Assembly: GCA_029721515.1 (NCBI GenBank) | Contig: CM056550.1 | Span: forward strand, 17,111,119 to 17,175,118 | Source: Synanceia verrucosa | Taxonomy: Eukaryota; Chordata; Actinopteri; Perciformes; Synanceiidae | DNA length: 64,000 nt | Reading direction: 5' to 3' | Part shown: positions 1 through 13,600 of the stretch, piece after piece | Layout: each line of letters begins with the position of its first letter | Numbering within the stretch: the stretch's first letter is position 1 | Notes under the pieces: model-generated | Database searches by the model: none | What the model saw: the letters and a program-made list of their open reading frames with translations, nothing else | Told to the model about the DNA's origin: nothing | Made by a program: the position numbers and the translations under genes

Positions 1-1232
1 TTGGTTTCATCACTGCAAATAGTTTTAAATTAGATTTTATCCATAACAAATGTAAAAACATATCCCTATATATTGATTATTAAAACATTACATCAGGCTG
101 CATCTGTCCTCACTCTTCACGAGCAGATTAAAGATAAGATAAGATAAGATAAAACTATAAAATTTTTGTTATGACACTTCAGCACAAACCGAGCCAGGAC
201 TAGGCTGCGAGTGCATGTCGAAGGGATTAATTCAGATTCAAGCGGTTAATAAAAGAAAAGAATGAATGTTTGATAATCTAAACACTGCAAACAGGAAGCA
301 GATGATCAGCAGTTACACCCTTTATCACAGCACACACACATCACTCCACACAACTAATTCACACCATTAACACCTGACGGCCTCTAGTTTCAAACGGCTT
401 CGTCTGCATTTACAACTATACTGCTGTTGTTTTATCAACATATAGATTAAATAATACAGTGACAGTATTAAAAAAACGTAACATTAAAGGTATCATTAAC
501 ATGGACTGTGCAGGTGAAAGTGGAGCAAGTAATTTTCTTTGCTTTGTTTATGTTATTGATGTACCTATGTATTGTTCATGTTTAATACAGAACTTATTAA
601 AAAAAAGAACGAATGAAAAAGAAAGCAGCCCTGACATTTGACAACACAGAAGACATTTCATTATTTTTAGGGGCTCAATATTTCTGTCAAGGAGCTGCCA
701 GTAAAGCTATTTTTTGTCTGAAAGCTCACTATTTTTAATTACTTCCACCTTTCCAGTCTCTTAGTCGTCATTAATCACATCTAGAAACTAGAGGCCAACA
801 TCTACACTGAAAATCCACGTCAACGTCTCTCCAGAGAACCACTTCTCTTCTTCACTAAACAAACTCATGCTGCCGCTTATTCGCCGTGAAATGTGGCATC
901 GGACGGACAGAAGCGAGCACGAGGCACACACTAAACACACTTTGTTTACCTGGGATGTAGACTGTCATCACAACACAGCAATTATAAAAGAGGAAAGGAT
1001 GAAGGGTTAGTGGGACTGTAAAATCACAGGGAGAAACAGTGAAGGGTGGTGGAGATAATCACAGAGAGACGGTGGAGGACACTGAAACAGAATAATGTGG
1101 CTGGATGGTAAACACATGAGGTGCTACTGTTTAATAATCATTATGCGTGTTTGTTAGACGTCTCTATAAGAGAGGCTTAAAGTGTGATTACAGACTGAGG
1201 CGAAGTGGTAATGGACCTCGTCTGTGGCTGAC
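1..1232. other. Intron 6 of exoc7, no further exon seen
   Basis: This stretch lies 3' of the last exoc7 exon visible here, so it should be intron. I looked on the minus strand for the next conserved exocyst exons and found none. A short run of GATAA repeats sits near 137-151. Otherwise it is ordinary AT-rich intronic sequence with no gene I can support. Confidence 0.5.
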
Positions 1233-4200
1233 CTGGTCTCTTGGGAGCCTTTTTGGTGGGCGTGTCCTTGCGTTTAGTTTGGACGGCGGGCGAGTAGAGG
1301 ATCCCGGAGGAGGCGCTGTTCTTGCGGAAGTGATCCTTCAGGCCTTTGATGGATCGATCCAGCTGGTTGGATCTGATCTGGAAGTAAACGTTCATGAAAT
1401 CTGCAGGAGAGATAATTACATTATGTAATTACAGGAGGGATGGTTCCTGATTTCACCACCTGGACAAGGTAAAATCTGTCAAGGTTCATTTTTTTAGATC
1501 TCAGGCTCATCAATGTTTACAGCGGTGTAAAATCTGATAATATATAGCAGCAGCATCATCTCCTTCACTTTAACTGGACTCTTTCTTCCTCACTGAGTTC
1601 ACTACTCTTCACCATTTTGAGCAGGAATGAGGACTTTAAACTGAATTCACCAGAACACTGGAATTCACTGAGAAGTCAGAAATGAATCCAGTAACAGTAA
1701 ACAGTAAAAATACTGTTAATTTCGGGCAGTGGTGGTAAACACCTGATACTGGGAGGAGGAATAATAAATCTGTTCAGCACTTCTTCCTCATCTTGTGGCA
1801 ATCTGTCCATGTGGTGTCCAAAATGACACTGAACACTGATATTTTTTCCAAGAATGGTGTCAAAGAAGAACTGTTAAACTATCTGAGATACAGGAAAACC
1901 AAAGAGGAAAGGGAAGAAAGGCTAAAAGAGGAGTATTAAGCACAGTAACAACGTGGGGTAACGTACCCTGGTTGCGTCCGTACTCCACCAGCCAGCCGGC
2001 GATGCAGATAATGTCCTGGAGCACGGCTTCAGGCAGGTGTTCGAGCACCACGTCCTCCTGGACCTCCAGCTCCTCGTCGACGCTGATGGCATCCAGGATG
2101 AGGATGGGGGGAACGGGTTTGCTGTAGCGGGTCAGGAGGCTGCGGAACTCAGTCTCCAGCAGCTCTTTACCCTTCTCAAAGCGCGCTTTCTGCACAAAAA
2201 CAACATGTCCATTTCCAGGAAGTTTACCTTTCATTTTCTTATACATGAAAACATTTTAAACCCAGACTGCCTTTGATTTACTATAACACTGGCTGGTTAT
2301 TCTGGACACGTCTCAAAGGTCAGTTTCTTTTTATTGACACTTTTTTTTGGCATCCAGCCCCTCTTGTTGTAGCAGTCGCTCTAGAAATCTGTATTTTTGT
2401 TCTTTTAACAACACAAAGAATACCGTGAATAACTGTAGCAGTATTATCTGTGATAATATGCACTGTCGCCAAGAATTAAAGTGTGTAACTATAAGGGTGT
2501 GATGCAAATGGTGTATACCTACGAGCACCTCTGAATATCTGATAAACATGTTAAATCTGGTCTCAAAATTCTCAGGAATAAAGCACATCATGTGGAGCCA
2601 TTCCTTTAAGACACTATATAGATATGACAATGAAAGTTAACACTGTACCACTGTGTTGAGTTCAGGACTGTCAGGGTTGTTATCTTGGAAATATTCCACA
2701 GCTTTCTGAATCTTTGCAATACAAGCGAGGTACTCATCCAGCCGGCCAGTTGGCCTGAAACAGAAACATCAAAAATCATGACAGGTCACTGTATCAGTGA
2801 GAAAGAGCAACACGGCAACATTGACGCCAAAGTCTCACCCCTCTCTGATGATCCTGTCGGTGTCTTTGGCCACGTGGTAGTAGCTGATGACGTGATCCAT
2901 GCAGGACAATGTTTTGTCCACGTTCTCCTGCAGACGCTGCAGGTTCTCCGTCTGCTTGTGGACCGGGATGATGGAGTTCTCCAGCTGCATCAGACGGCTC
3001 TCGAACGACGACAGGATGGCGACCTTTCAGGATGAGAGCTCAGGTAAGAAACAGACAGAGATATCAAAAAAAATAAAATACACGCTGTGAAGTTTTGTAT
3101 AATGGGAATGCTCATACTCAAAGTGACATTATTTTTTGGGTGTTTGAAAACATAAAAACATGAGTAAGAATAATAAATATTGTGCTTAGACTTGAAAGAC
3201 CTGGATTAGATTAAAATGGAGACAGAGACAGTTTATCACCCACATACAGAATTATAAAAAACCCTCCTCACTGAAGGTGTTTTATATTTTACACTGTGTT
3301 TTCATCCTACCGTGCCCTTTAATAAAGGTGTTTAATGCGTTTTCATCCTACCGTGCCCTTTAATAAAGGTGTTTAATGTGTTTTCATCCTACCGTGCCCT
3401 TTAATAAAGGTGTTTAATGTGTTTTCATCCTACCGTGCCCTTTAATAAAGGTGTTTAATGTGTTTTCATCCTACCGTGCCCTTTAATAAAGGTGTTTAAT
3501 GTGTTTTCATCCTACCGTGCCCTTTAATAAAGGTGTTTAATGTGTTTTCATCCTACCGTGCTCTTTAATAAAAGTGTTTAATGTGTTTTCATACTACCGT
3601 GCCCTTTAATAAAGGTGTTTAATGTGTTTTCATCCTACCGTGCCCTTTAATAAAGGTGTTTAATGTGTTTTCATCCTACCGTGCCCTTTAATAAAGGTGT
3701 TTAATGTGTTTTCATCCTACCGTGCCTTTTCATAAAGGTGTTTAATGTGTTTTCATCCTACCGTGCCCTTTAATAAAGGTGTTTAATGTGTTTTCATACT
3801 ACCGTGCCCTTTAATAAAGGTGTTTAATGTGTTTTCATCCTACCGTGCCCTTTAATAAAGGTGTTTAATGTGTTTTCATCCTACCGTGCCCTTTAATAAA
3901 GGTGTTTAATGTGTTTTCATCCTACCGTGCCCTTTAATAAAGGTGTTTAATGTGTTTTCATCCTACCGTGCTCTTTAATAAAGGTGTTTAATGTGTTTTC
4001 ATCCTACCGTGCCCTTTAATAAAGGTGTTTAATGTGTTTTCATCCTACCGTGCCCTTTAATAAAGGTGTTTAATGCGTTTTCATCCTACCGTGCTCTTTA
4101 ATAAAGATGTTTAATGTGTTTTCATCCTACCGTGCCCTTTAATAAAGGTGTTTAATGTGTTTTCATCCTACCGTGCCCTTTAATAAAGGTGTTTAATGCG

Positions 4201-5299
4201 TTTTCATCCTACCGTGCCCTTTAATAAAGGTGTTTAATGCGTTTTCATCCTACCGTGCCCTTTAATAAAGGTGTTTAATGCGTTTTCATCCTACCGTGCC
4301 CTTTAATAAAGGTGTTTAATGCGTTTTCATCCTACCGTGCCCTTTAATAAAGGTGTTTAATGCGTTTTCATCCTACCGTGCCCTTTTCATAAAGATGTTT
4401 AATGTGTTTTCATCCTACCGTGCTCTTTAATAAAGGTGTTTAATGTGTTTTCATCCTACCGTGCCCTTTAATAAAGGAGTTTTAATGTGTTTTCATCCTA
4501 CCGTGCCCTTTAATAAAGGTGTTTAATGTGTTTTCATCCTACCGTGCCCTTTAATAAAGGTGTTTAATGTGTTTTCATCCTACCGTGCCCTTTAATAAAG
4601 GAGTTTTAATGTGTTTTCATCCTACCGTGCCCTTTAATAAAGGTGTTTAATGTGTTTTCATCCTACCGTGCCCTTTAATAAAGGTGTTTAATGTGTTTTC
4701 ATCCTACCGTGCCCTTTAATAAAGGTGTTTAATGTGTTTTCATCCTACCGTGCCCTTTAATAAAGGTGTTTAATGTGTTTTCATACTACCGTGCCCTTTA
4801 ATAAAGATATTTAATGTGTTTTCATTCTACCGTGCCCTTTAATAAAGGAGTTTTAAAGTGTTTTCATCCTACCGTGCCCTTTAATAAAGGTGTTTAATGT
4901 GTTTTCATCCTACCGTGCCCTTTAATAAAGGTGTTTAATGTGTTTTGATCCTACCGTGCCCTTTAATAAAGGTGTTTAATGTGTTTTGATCCTACCATGC
5001 CCTTGGTCTGCTGGTCACTCTTCTCCAGATTTTCTCGGATGAATGACAGCGTCTCTTGCTCCTATGACATCAACAACAGAAAGGCAATGACTTGCTTCTC
5101 TCATGCTGACAGTAATAAAGGACATTTAATGTGTCTAAATAATAACAATCCAAACGGCAACTTAAAGTCAGCTTGGTGAATATTAGACTATATAAGAGGC
5201 TCGTTTGTGCTGCTTCCTTCCTTTCCAGCCATGACTGACCTGCTTCAGTTTCTCCTCAATCTCTCGCTTCCTGGCGGACGCATCCTCAGTAGGAATCAT
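1233..5299 (-). CDS. exoc7: Exocyst complex component 7 (Exo70), 5' part
   Basis: Exo70 subunit of the exocyst, which tethers secretory vesicles to PI(4,5)P2-rich plasma membrane. Coding exons on the minus strand: 5240-5299, 4996-5061, 2839-3023, 2649-2754, 1967-2189 and 1233-1400. Their phases join into one frame of 269 complete codons, and the gene continues past the left edge. The N-terminus reads MIPTEDASARKREIEEKLKQ, followed by the coiled-coil region (SFIRENLEKSDQQTKGM, then ENSIIPVHKQTENLQRLQEN) typical of vertebrate Exo70. Later segments include LEHLPEAVLQDI and DRSIKGLKDHF. The start ATG at 5297-5299 matches the family N-terminus. The last exon ends in the lysine-rich KRKDTPTKKAPKRPG stretch, after which vertebrate genes are alternatively spliced. 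Intron 2 holds a very large minisatellite (separate entry). Confidence 0.95.
3265..4993. repeat. 41-bp minisatellite, about 42 copies, in exoc7 intron 2
   Basis: A near-perfect tandem array with a 41-bp period. On the plus strand each unit runs GTGTTTTCATCCTACCGTGC then CCTTTAATAAAGGTGTTTAAT. It starts inside intron 2 and runs right up to the 5' splice site of exon 2 at 4995/4996. Variants are few (C/T changes, 1-bp insertions giving GGAGTTTTAA, and GATCC for CATCC in the units nearest the exon), so the array is young or homogenised. Read on the gene strand, nearly every unit contains AAAGGGCACG|GTAGGAT, almost identical to the true exon 2 end AAGGGCATG|GTAGGAT. Confidence 0.97.
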
Positions 5300-6849
5300 C
5301 CTGGAGCTAATTCCCATCAAAAGACGGCCACCAATGAATTAAAAAGGGTTAACAACTCGTTTTAGTGTTTAAAATTACAAAAACGACAACTGACGCTGCT
5401 GTTGAGCATTGCTAGCTAAAGCAATGACGTCAAGATAGGAAGTAACGGTCACAATACACTTTTCCGGTTAGAATTTCAGAGTAAAACCCGCTGCTATTGA
5501 AGTAAGAGCAGCGACTTTTAACAAAAGCTACTCATGTTCCACTCTTAGTTAATAATATACCACAGATTTAAGCTTATTGGGAATACGTGTCATCTGTGCT
5601 CTACATTTTTCCTCCACATAAAAGGCTCAATTAACTAACATTACTAATACTTTAAAAGCATATGGCTTCGTTTTGAAAGTACAATCTCCCGACTTCCGGA
5701 CTGTAGGAGAATACTTTACTTCCGTGTCCGGTCTGGTGATCCTGGGAGTGTTTGAAACAAAATTGACGCTATGTTTATTGTGGCTAAAATTTTATTTTGA
5801 ATCATAAAATATATCAATTTGCGTACTTGTGTGAGAATTAACGTGAGGCATTTATAACGGGAAACCACAGTAACCGTTAGCTAGGCTAACGTATAGCACA
5901 TAGCATGCAATCAACTCAACGAACCGCTGGGGGTCGCTGGAGTCAACTGAAGGACCCAAGAGTTCAATATTGAAAACATGAAGTAAACAATGACGATTTG
6001 CTGCTAAAATATAATTTAATTTTTAAAAAAATCAAATAAAATGTTTCAACTTACCTGATTATGAAATGTCTGGTCACCAAATTTATTTTACAATTAATTA
6101 ATTTTCAATTTGTTTGTTTGCTTTTTTTAATATAAATGTCTCTTTGTCTTACTTATAATTCTTTTCTACAGTTTGGGGACAATTCATGGTAAAACTCTTG
6201 TCCTCAAACCACCAACAAAGAAAAGAGATTTCACCAAGTTACAGAGTAAATAACTAGTTGCATTAATAAAAAAAATGACCACACTGTTCGGAAAAAGTTT
6301 ACAAATGTATTTCCACAAAAGATGATGTTCCGCAGTTTCTTTAAATACATATTTACAAACCCCTGTCATACTTACACTGTTACTTTACAAGCTAATATAC
6401 AAACAAAATGTTTGTACAATACCTTTGAGTAACGTTTCAATTTTTAGTTTAAATAAAGATTTAAGTCAAGAGGCAATGAAAATAAACTAAATAAGGGACT
6501 AAATATACCTCAGAGAGCTGTGAAGCTACATGACACATTAAACAACAGAGTAACATTTCAAGCAATTACACCCTTTTTTCCCCACTCATGCATTAACGCT
6601 TTAGTATCAGTTAAGTCTGTGAGTGTTTACTGCTGGACTTCTGTTACTGCAATGTGACCTCAGACCCCTGTGGAAAATGAAGAAACTTCTCTCTAAGGAC
6701 TGATTGAGTCACATGTAAATTGAAAAAATAAAAAGGATTACTTTCAGTTCCTGTTACAAAAAGATTTCTTTGTATGTGTTGACTTGCTGAAATAATGTTT
6801 ATGACAGCATTAAGAACAATGCATCATGTTAAAATCACAGAACAACACT
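5300..6849. other. Intergenic region between exoc7 and tvp23b
   Basis: This holds the exoc7 5' UTR and promoter side (right of 5299) and the tvp23b 3' UTR (left of 6850). The 6100-6850 part is AT-rich and probably includes the tvp23b 3' UTR. I see no conserved exon. Short frames around 6184-6369 have no family features. Confidence 0.5.
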
Positions 6850-9546
6850 CTATGACTCCTCTTCTTTAGACAACGCCTGTGGAAGAAAAACACAATGCAC
6901 ATAAGAATATGTGAAATAATAATAAGTTATATTCTATGCTGCGTGCTTTACACAAAATTTGAGTCACCTGTTTGAGAAACTGTCGTCCGAAATAATTCGT
7001 AGCCATATTCTTTAAGCTGGTCTTGCCTCCCCCTTTGCAGCGTATATATCCATAGAGGTTGGCCCCTTGCAACACCACACCCATGATCACCACCGGCTGA
7101 GCGGAGGAGGACAGTCAGAGTTTCATACTTAGGACTTTATAACACTGGAATATTATAAAATAATGCACTGATGATATTCTAGATTTCCCTTATTTTCAAT
7201 ATCTATCCAAATAAAAAGACCAAATCCAAGTAACAGAAATAAATGCACACCCCCCTGTTTTGGATGTCTTTGATGAGGTTGGGAAGTACCGAGAGATGGG
7301 CTAAGACAATGAAGGATTTGGTCAATTTATGGAAGTTGTCTTTTTGATTAGTTTTATCTTTAAAGTTGGGGACTTACCAGCCATTTAATCCTGAAGGAAA
7401 ACAGGGTACTGAAAACAAAGATGACCCAGAGGACCGGACAAACAATCAGTCCAATCCAGAAGATTCTTGACTCAGAATCTGACCCTTGTTTCTTCCCAGT
7501 TCCCTGACAAACACAGGATATTCTCACAGTTAGGACATCTGCAAATACTATAGAGTCTGCTGACAAGTAAACAAGTACATTTATCAACTCCAGACAGTAC
7601 AAGAGGTCAGCACCATGTGGGCCAGAAGGATTACTGTGACACCAAAGGACCAACCAGCTACAAAGTGTCTTACCTTCCTGGACTCAAACATCCAGTGGCT
7701 GCGTCCATCATCATCCACCTGGTTCCACCACCTTAGACCAACCATCAACCTCCCAGTGATGTTCTGCAAACACACATTAAATGTTTGGCCTTAAATTAAG
7801 CATTGCTGTTAACTAAAGAAACTCAATGTTGTAATAGAAATATAAGACACACTTTTACTGTCCAGAAGTCACATGAGAGCAGAAGGATGATTGTGACCAT
7901 GCAGCCGATGAAACTGTTGCTGAAAACCTCACAGAGCAGGTACACAATGATGGCACTGACTCTGAAGAAGAGGTGGAAGAAGGAGGCCAGCGGGTGCCTG
8001 GGAACAGATTTTGAATATTTTCAATGCAATGTTGAGCATATTCAACATGATATAATAACTAATGATTGTACTATTAACACACCAAGTCAGAAAATAGTGA
8101 CAATAGCACAGAGTTTGATTTTTTCCCAAAATAATTTAACTAATTCAACTACAGGTCTATCTTAAGGATATATATCAACATTTTCACAGTGCATCAATGG
8201 TTTTGGATGGTTGATCATTGATGGCTCAACTATAAACCACTAGAGCACCAAAATGCACCAGACACATGCTACATGTAATGTAGCAGTAATACTATCTACT
8301 GATCAACAAAAAACATCACAATATAACAGTAATGGTGCATTTTCATGTGGTATTAATGCTTTTACTGAAGTAAAGTTAATCTGAATACTTCGTCCACCAC
8401 GACCTTTCATCATAAAAATGCAAAGTAGCAAATCATCACATTTGAGAAGCTGAGGAAAGCACATATGTGGTATTTGTTTGCATAATTGATGTTTAATTTG
8501 AAACGCTCAGTAAGCAATGACAGATAGTTAAAATCATCAGTGCTCCGTTAACTTACTTGATATTGGTCTTTGACCTCTTCCCTGTATCTTCCTCCGCGTC
8601 AAACAGAGCCACGTCTTCATCATTGTTATCCTGAGGGATCAATAAGGAAGAGGAAAACCCCTCAGAGACTCAGTACACAAAAAGTGATATAAATAAAGTC
8701 TCATATTGGCGCACACAGGCTAGTCATGGGCTCTGTGAGGGTGGGCCATAATCGCATGTTTAAAATCAAGAAGCCGTGTTAATGAAATCACTTTACTAAC
8801 GATAGTGTCTATGTTGAGAAACAAAACTAAGAAACATATATGTGAAAGTACTGTAAATGTTCACAGGTTTGTTAACGCTAACGCAGGAGAAGTGTTGTCA
8901 TTGGTTTAAAGTGCGAATTTATTTGTTTGTTTCATGATAATAATAGTAGCTTACACTGCTACTGGCTAACGTTAGCTAACACTGCAACGCAAATGCTACT
9001 GGCTAACGTTAGTTAACACTGAAACACTAATGCTACTGGCTACCGTTAGCTAACACTGCAACACTAATGCTACTGGCTACCGTTAGCTAACACTGCCACA
9101 CTAATGCTACTGGCTCACGTTAGCTAACACTACAACAGTAACGCTAATAGTTGGCTGACGTTAGTAAACACTGTAACACTAATGCTACTGGCTAACGTTC
9201 GCTAACACTGAAACACTACTGGCTAACGTTAGCGGGCTACTAGCGAGAAACTCTGCAGGGCTGAGGATGTTTGAGGTAAAACTACCCGGTTAGCTGTGCG
9301 TTTTTTGCATCTTTGAGCAAAGCTAACTTAAGCGTAGTAAAAACGTAAATAGCTCGCAACGCTAGCGTGCTAACTAACTGCTTAGCAACATTAGCACGAT
9401 TTATGTTCACTTCAGCTCGGAAATACTTGGTGTTGACGAGCTCGTTTCCTTCATTAACGTTATCAGATGACGCTACATTGACTGTCTGACATATTCTGCT
9501 TGACAGATAAAAAATAAACATGACATGTCTTTCTTACATGTAGCAT
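6850..9546 (-). CDS. tvp23b: Golgi apparatus membrane protein TVP23 homolog B
   Basis: TVP23/FAM18 family, a four-span membrane protein of the trans-Golgi network involved in vesicle traffic. Seven coding exons: 9538-9546, 8557-8630, 7853-7997, 7674-7763, 7378-7503, 6968-7096 and 6850-6876; all joins keep frame and give 199 residues, close to the roughly 205 of mammals. The first exon encodes only three residues (MLH) before a GTAAG donor. The acidic N-terminus (NNDEDVALFDAEED) is followed by hydrophobic spans (about 45-90, then after ESRIF). Conserved motifs include GRLMVGLRWWNQVDDDG, SESRIFWIGLIVCPVLW and VVLQGANLYGYIRCK. The C-terminus ends ALSKEEES. tvp23b and tvp23c are near-identical in mammals, so the paralogue letter is a guess. 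Confidence 0.94.
8945..9235. repeat. 37-bp tandem repeat rich in GCTAACGTTAGC palindromes
   Basis: About eight units of roughly 37 bp containing GCTACTGGCTAACGTTAGC and TAACACTGCAACACTAAT. Each unit carries all or part of the palindrome GCTAACGTTAGC. The array lies in tvp23b intron 1, only about 300 bp from the start codon on the promoter side. GCTAAC/GTTAGC-type repeats occur elsewhere in the window (9000s, 46.7 kb, 60.8 kb). Confidence 0.85.
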
Positions 9547-10635
9547 GTTGATATCCGGGTAACCTCTTCCTGGTTTGCATGCTCAATAGGAAGACACGTC
9601 ACAGTACGTGGTTGTCAGCTGACCAAAACGTGCTACGTAGGCCCTTACAGTGATTGAATAAAAAGTAACTGGAGCGTTTTAATTTTATTTTTATGACTTA
9701 ATACCTCCCAGAACTGACAAAGTTGTAATGTATTATTATATTACATCGATATTTCATAAGTTTGCAGGTTTCTTTGTACATTAACAACAATGTTGCTCCA
9801 TAAATATACTGTCTTTAGGCCATGGAAACATGTATTGCTCTTTATTAATTTACACTCATTAGCTGTGTAATCTCTGATGCATGCATAAGAGAACAGGATG
9901 GGCTATTTGAGAGTGAACATTTTTCAAAATAGAACATAATGGAGAAAACATCTGGACTTCTTTTTAGCGTTGTTTGGAAGTACAGAGAAACTTCACGAGA
10001 AGCACATAAATAGGCAACACTCAAATCTTATCACTGTTACTGTATTTTAGTGTATTTTTACATTTATTTTGTCTCTTTAACGTGTATACACCTGGCACAT
10101 GCATGTATAATACAACAGAGCTTACATCAGTATTAACTTTATTGGATTATTTTGGCCACAACTCTACAACATTTTGAAGCTCTCGGTATGGTGCAAACTG
10201 AATTTTTGTCATCTGTGTGATAGATTTCTCGTTCAACCACGAGAAAGTTTCCAAATAAATCCATGATAACAGAAACCCATTTTTAAGTTTTTTTATATGG
10301 GAAAGCTCAAATGATGAACAGACACTTGTTTTTGCAAACGAAGAAAGTATTTTTTATTTGCATACAGAAAATATAGAACACCTATGAATTCACAGTAGAA
10401 TGAAAAAGTAACAGAAGTCCCAAAGGTCAAAAGTATAAATATGACTTGAGCCCAAATAGCTGTACATGAGATGAACATTCACAATTTATCATGTAGGGTC
10501 AACAAAAAAATGTGTCTGTAAACAGGTTTCACATGAAAAGACTGTCCGTGTGTTCCCTTAGAGTTTCAGATAATAAGTCAAACATTTTATTCAAAAGTAG
10601 CTTCATGTTGAAAAAAAAATGACTCCTAATAGTTG
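9547..10635. other. Intergenic region between tvp23b and trim16
   Basis: Holds the tvp23b promoter side at its left and the trim16 3' UTR at its right. On the trim16 strand a polyadenylation hexamer (TTTATT on the plus strand at 10586-10591) lies about 45 bp past the stop. No conserved exon is visible. Confidence 0.45.
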
Positions 10636-13600
10636 CTATGCTGCCATTTTTGAATCAATAACACCGTTTGTAGGTGAGGTGGGAGGTGAGGGGCTTTTGA
10701 GCCGTAATGGCTCCCCTGGCACCACCAAGGCGACGATGTTCTCCTTCTTGGACAGCCAGAATGCTGGGTAAATGGGCTCCAGGAAGTCCGCCTTGTACTC
10801 ATGGATGAGTGTCATGGCGTCGTCCACGCCGTAGAAAGCCAGGAGCCCTCTGCTGTAGTCCACATAAACCCCGATGCGGGTGAACTTCTCCACGTTGAGG
10901 GGCGTCTCCACGTCGCTGTGCCATGCGGAGAAGGTGCGCCCGTTCCACTGAAGACACCACGAGAAGTTGTTTCCCGTGATGCAGCTGTTGCTCTCGCTGC
11001 CTTTGCGGTCGATGCTCTTGTAGGTCAGGCCGACGTGCGTACCCTCTCCGCTGATGTCCGCCTCAAAGTAGTACCGCCCCAGGTAGAAGCTCTCCGTTGC
11101 CAGAACCTGGCGCCAGTGCTCGAACCTCTCCGGCACATCGGGATAAGGGTGCTGCCAGGGCGTGGTGTTCGTCACCTTCCTGTTTTCTTCGGTCAACCGC
11201 AGGAACTTGTGAGCGGAGTCAGCGTCGAAACTCACGTTGGCGGCATCTGGGAGAGGATTATGGAAATGTTAGTGTTGCATAAGACGACAACCACTAGAGC
11301 ATATACCACTGAGGTCATATGTTCCATATTGTTTTGTTTGTTTGCTTTGACTTTTAGAAGAACCACAACTTAGACTGTTAAGACAGATGTCTTAAAGGAT
11401 CATCAAGCTGTGAGGTTGCAGATTGCACGTGTCGGAGTCCATGAAAATATAAAATACAGAAAACGCTTACACTTGAGGAAGTCGGCACGTGTCACTGGAT
11501 CTGGTATGGAGATGTTCTGCTTCGCTGCAACAATCTCATGAACTGTCGTCTTTATTCCCATTTTGTCTGTAAGGAACGGAGGAAAGGAAACACGTCGCTG
11601 TTTGGATGAATTTGCATCAAATTTGCCACATCACAGGTGAACAGGTATGTGCAGTCAGTCAGAGGTGAGTCATGAAGCGATCAGGTGGAAATTCTTCACA
11701 GGTGTGAACACGCCCAGACAGCCAAACAACAATCTGTACGTACAGTACAAACCCATACCTGCACCCCTTATTTATTTTTAGTCACTTTACTTTATCTCTG
11801 CTCTGCCTTTATATGTTTACTCTGTATGTCAAGCACCAAGATACCATTCTGATTCAGATATGTGTGATTTAGTGTGACCCAGGTTAGTTTTTCTCCCTCA
11901 CCGCTCTTGCACGTCTCTTTGACTTTCTCTAAGTATGAAGACACCAGCATGGCGCACAGTTCCTGTGTGGAGTCGACGATCACGCGGCTGAAGGAATTGA
12001 GTCGGTCCATCAGGCCGATGTAGACCCCAGGCAGGGAGATATCAGTGGCTTCTTTCTTCCACTCTGAATACTCCTGCAGAGCAAACACAAGGCCATTCAA
12101 GAGTGAGAACATGAGTTAGTTTGGTTTTTTTTGTTTTTTTTTGCAGGCGTGACTTTTAGTGCAACTTTATCACCTGTAAGAAATCCACATCGTTCTTGTT
12201 CTTGGAGAGCTTCTCCATCTGACCCTGGTTCTTCTTCAGCTCGGTGCACCTCTGCTCCAGGTGGACCCGGATGCCCTCGGCCTGCCTCAGCGCCTGCTTC
12301 TCCTCGCCCTCCAGGATCTCCGTCACCTCCCTCTTCGCCCTCTCCACCACAGCCTGCAGCTCCTCGAACTGGCTCTCGATGACGGCTCGGACCTCTGTCA
12401 CAGAGTGCTGAAAGAGTTTCAGATCACATTCTTCACATTGTCAGAGAAGAGGCGATGCATGACGAGAGCTCTGACAGGTAACAGGTGGGGAATGCATCAG
12501 GTCACGTGGTCATGTTGCACAACAGCAGGCAAAACATGGATTTCCTCCCACACCTCAGGGAAATCTGAGCCAAACTACCTGCTGTCAGTTAATTAATTAA
12601 AGGGGACAAAACATCAAAAACTCTTTCCTCTCAGTGCCTGTGTTCATTTATTTGGCTGAATAGAGTTGTGTGAAATAAGACGACCCAGTTCAGATCAGAA
12701 AACATCCGATTCAACGAGACATTCAGATGTGGCTCATTTAGGGCTCATTCAAATGAAACCTTTACAAAGGTGTACCATGTTATTCTTAAAGAGACAGGCG
12801 CTAAGTCAGAGGGTGAATACAGGGACAGACACTATGATAAAAAAATATGTGTTTTTTGAACATTACAGCCAGTTAACATGTTCTAGTATGAAGCTGAAAA
12901 TGTATAAGCAGCTTTATTTTGAAATTATTTGGTGTCTGTCCTCCTTTTTTTCACAATAAGGAGCTTTACTTTGAAATTATCTGGTGTCAGTCCTCTTTTA
13001 TTACAATAAGGAGCTTTACTTTGAAATTATCTGGTGTCTGTCCTCCCTTTATCACAATAAAAAACTTTACTTTGAAATAATCTTGTGTCTGTCCTCTTTT
13101 ATTACAATAAGGAGCTTTACTTTGAAATTATCAGGTGTCTGTCCTCTTTTATTACAATAAGGAGCTTTACTTTGAAATTATCTGGTGTCTGTCCTCCTTT
13201 TATCACAATAAGGAGCTTTACTTTGAAATTATCTGGTGTCTGTCCTCCTTTTATCGCAATAAAAAAATTACATTGAAATTATCAGGTGTCTGTCCTCTTT
13301 TATTACAATAAGGAGCTTTACTTTGAAATTATCAGGTGTCTGTCCTCTTTTATTACAATAAGGAGCTTTACTTTGAAATTATCTGGTGTCTGTCCTCTTT
13401 TATTACAATAAGGAGCTTTACTTTGAAATTATCAGGTGTCTGTCCTCTTTTATTACAATAAGGAGCTTTACTTTGAAATTATCAGGTGTCTGTCCTCTTT
13501 TATTACAATAAGGAGCTTTACTTTGAAAATATCTGGCATCTCAGGAGATGTTACAGAGTGATCCAAAATGAATGTAGCTATCAGTGAAGCTCATTCCTTT

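Noticed and set aside
3265..4993. CRISPR-like array at exoc7
   Set aside because: Units are contiguous with no unique spacers, in a vertebrate intron; this is a minisatellite.
10801..11373. Plus-strand frame of 190 residues opposite the trim16 SPRY exon
   Set aside because: Antisense shadow of a strongly conserved exon; no family features.
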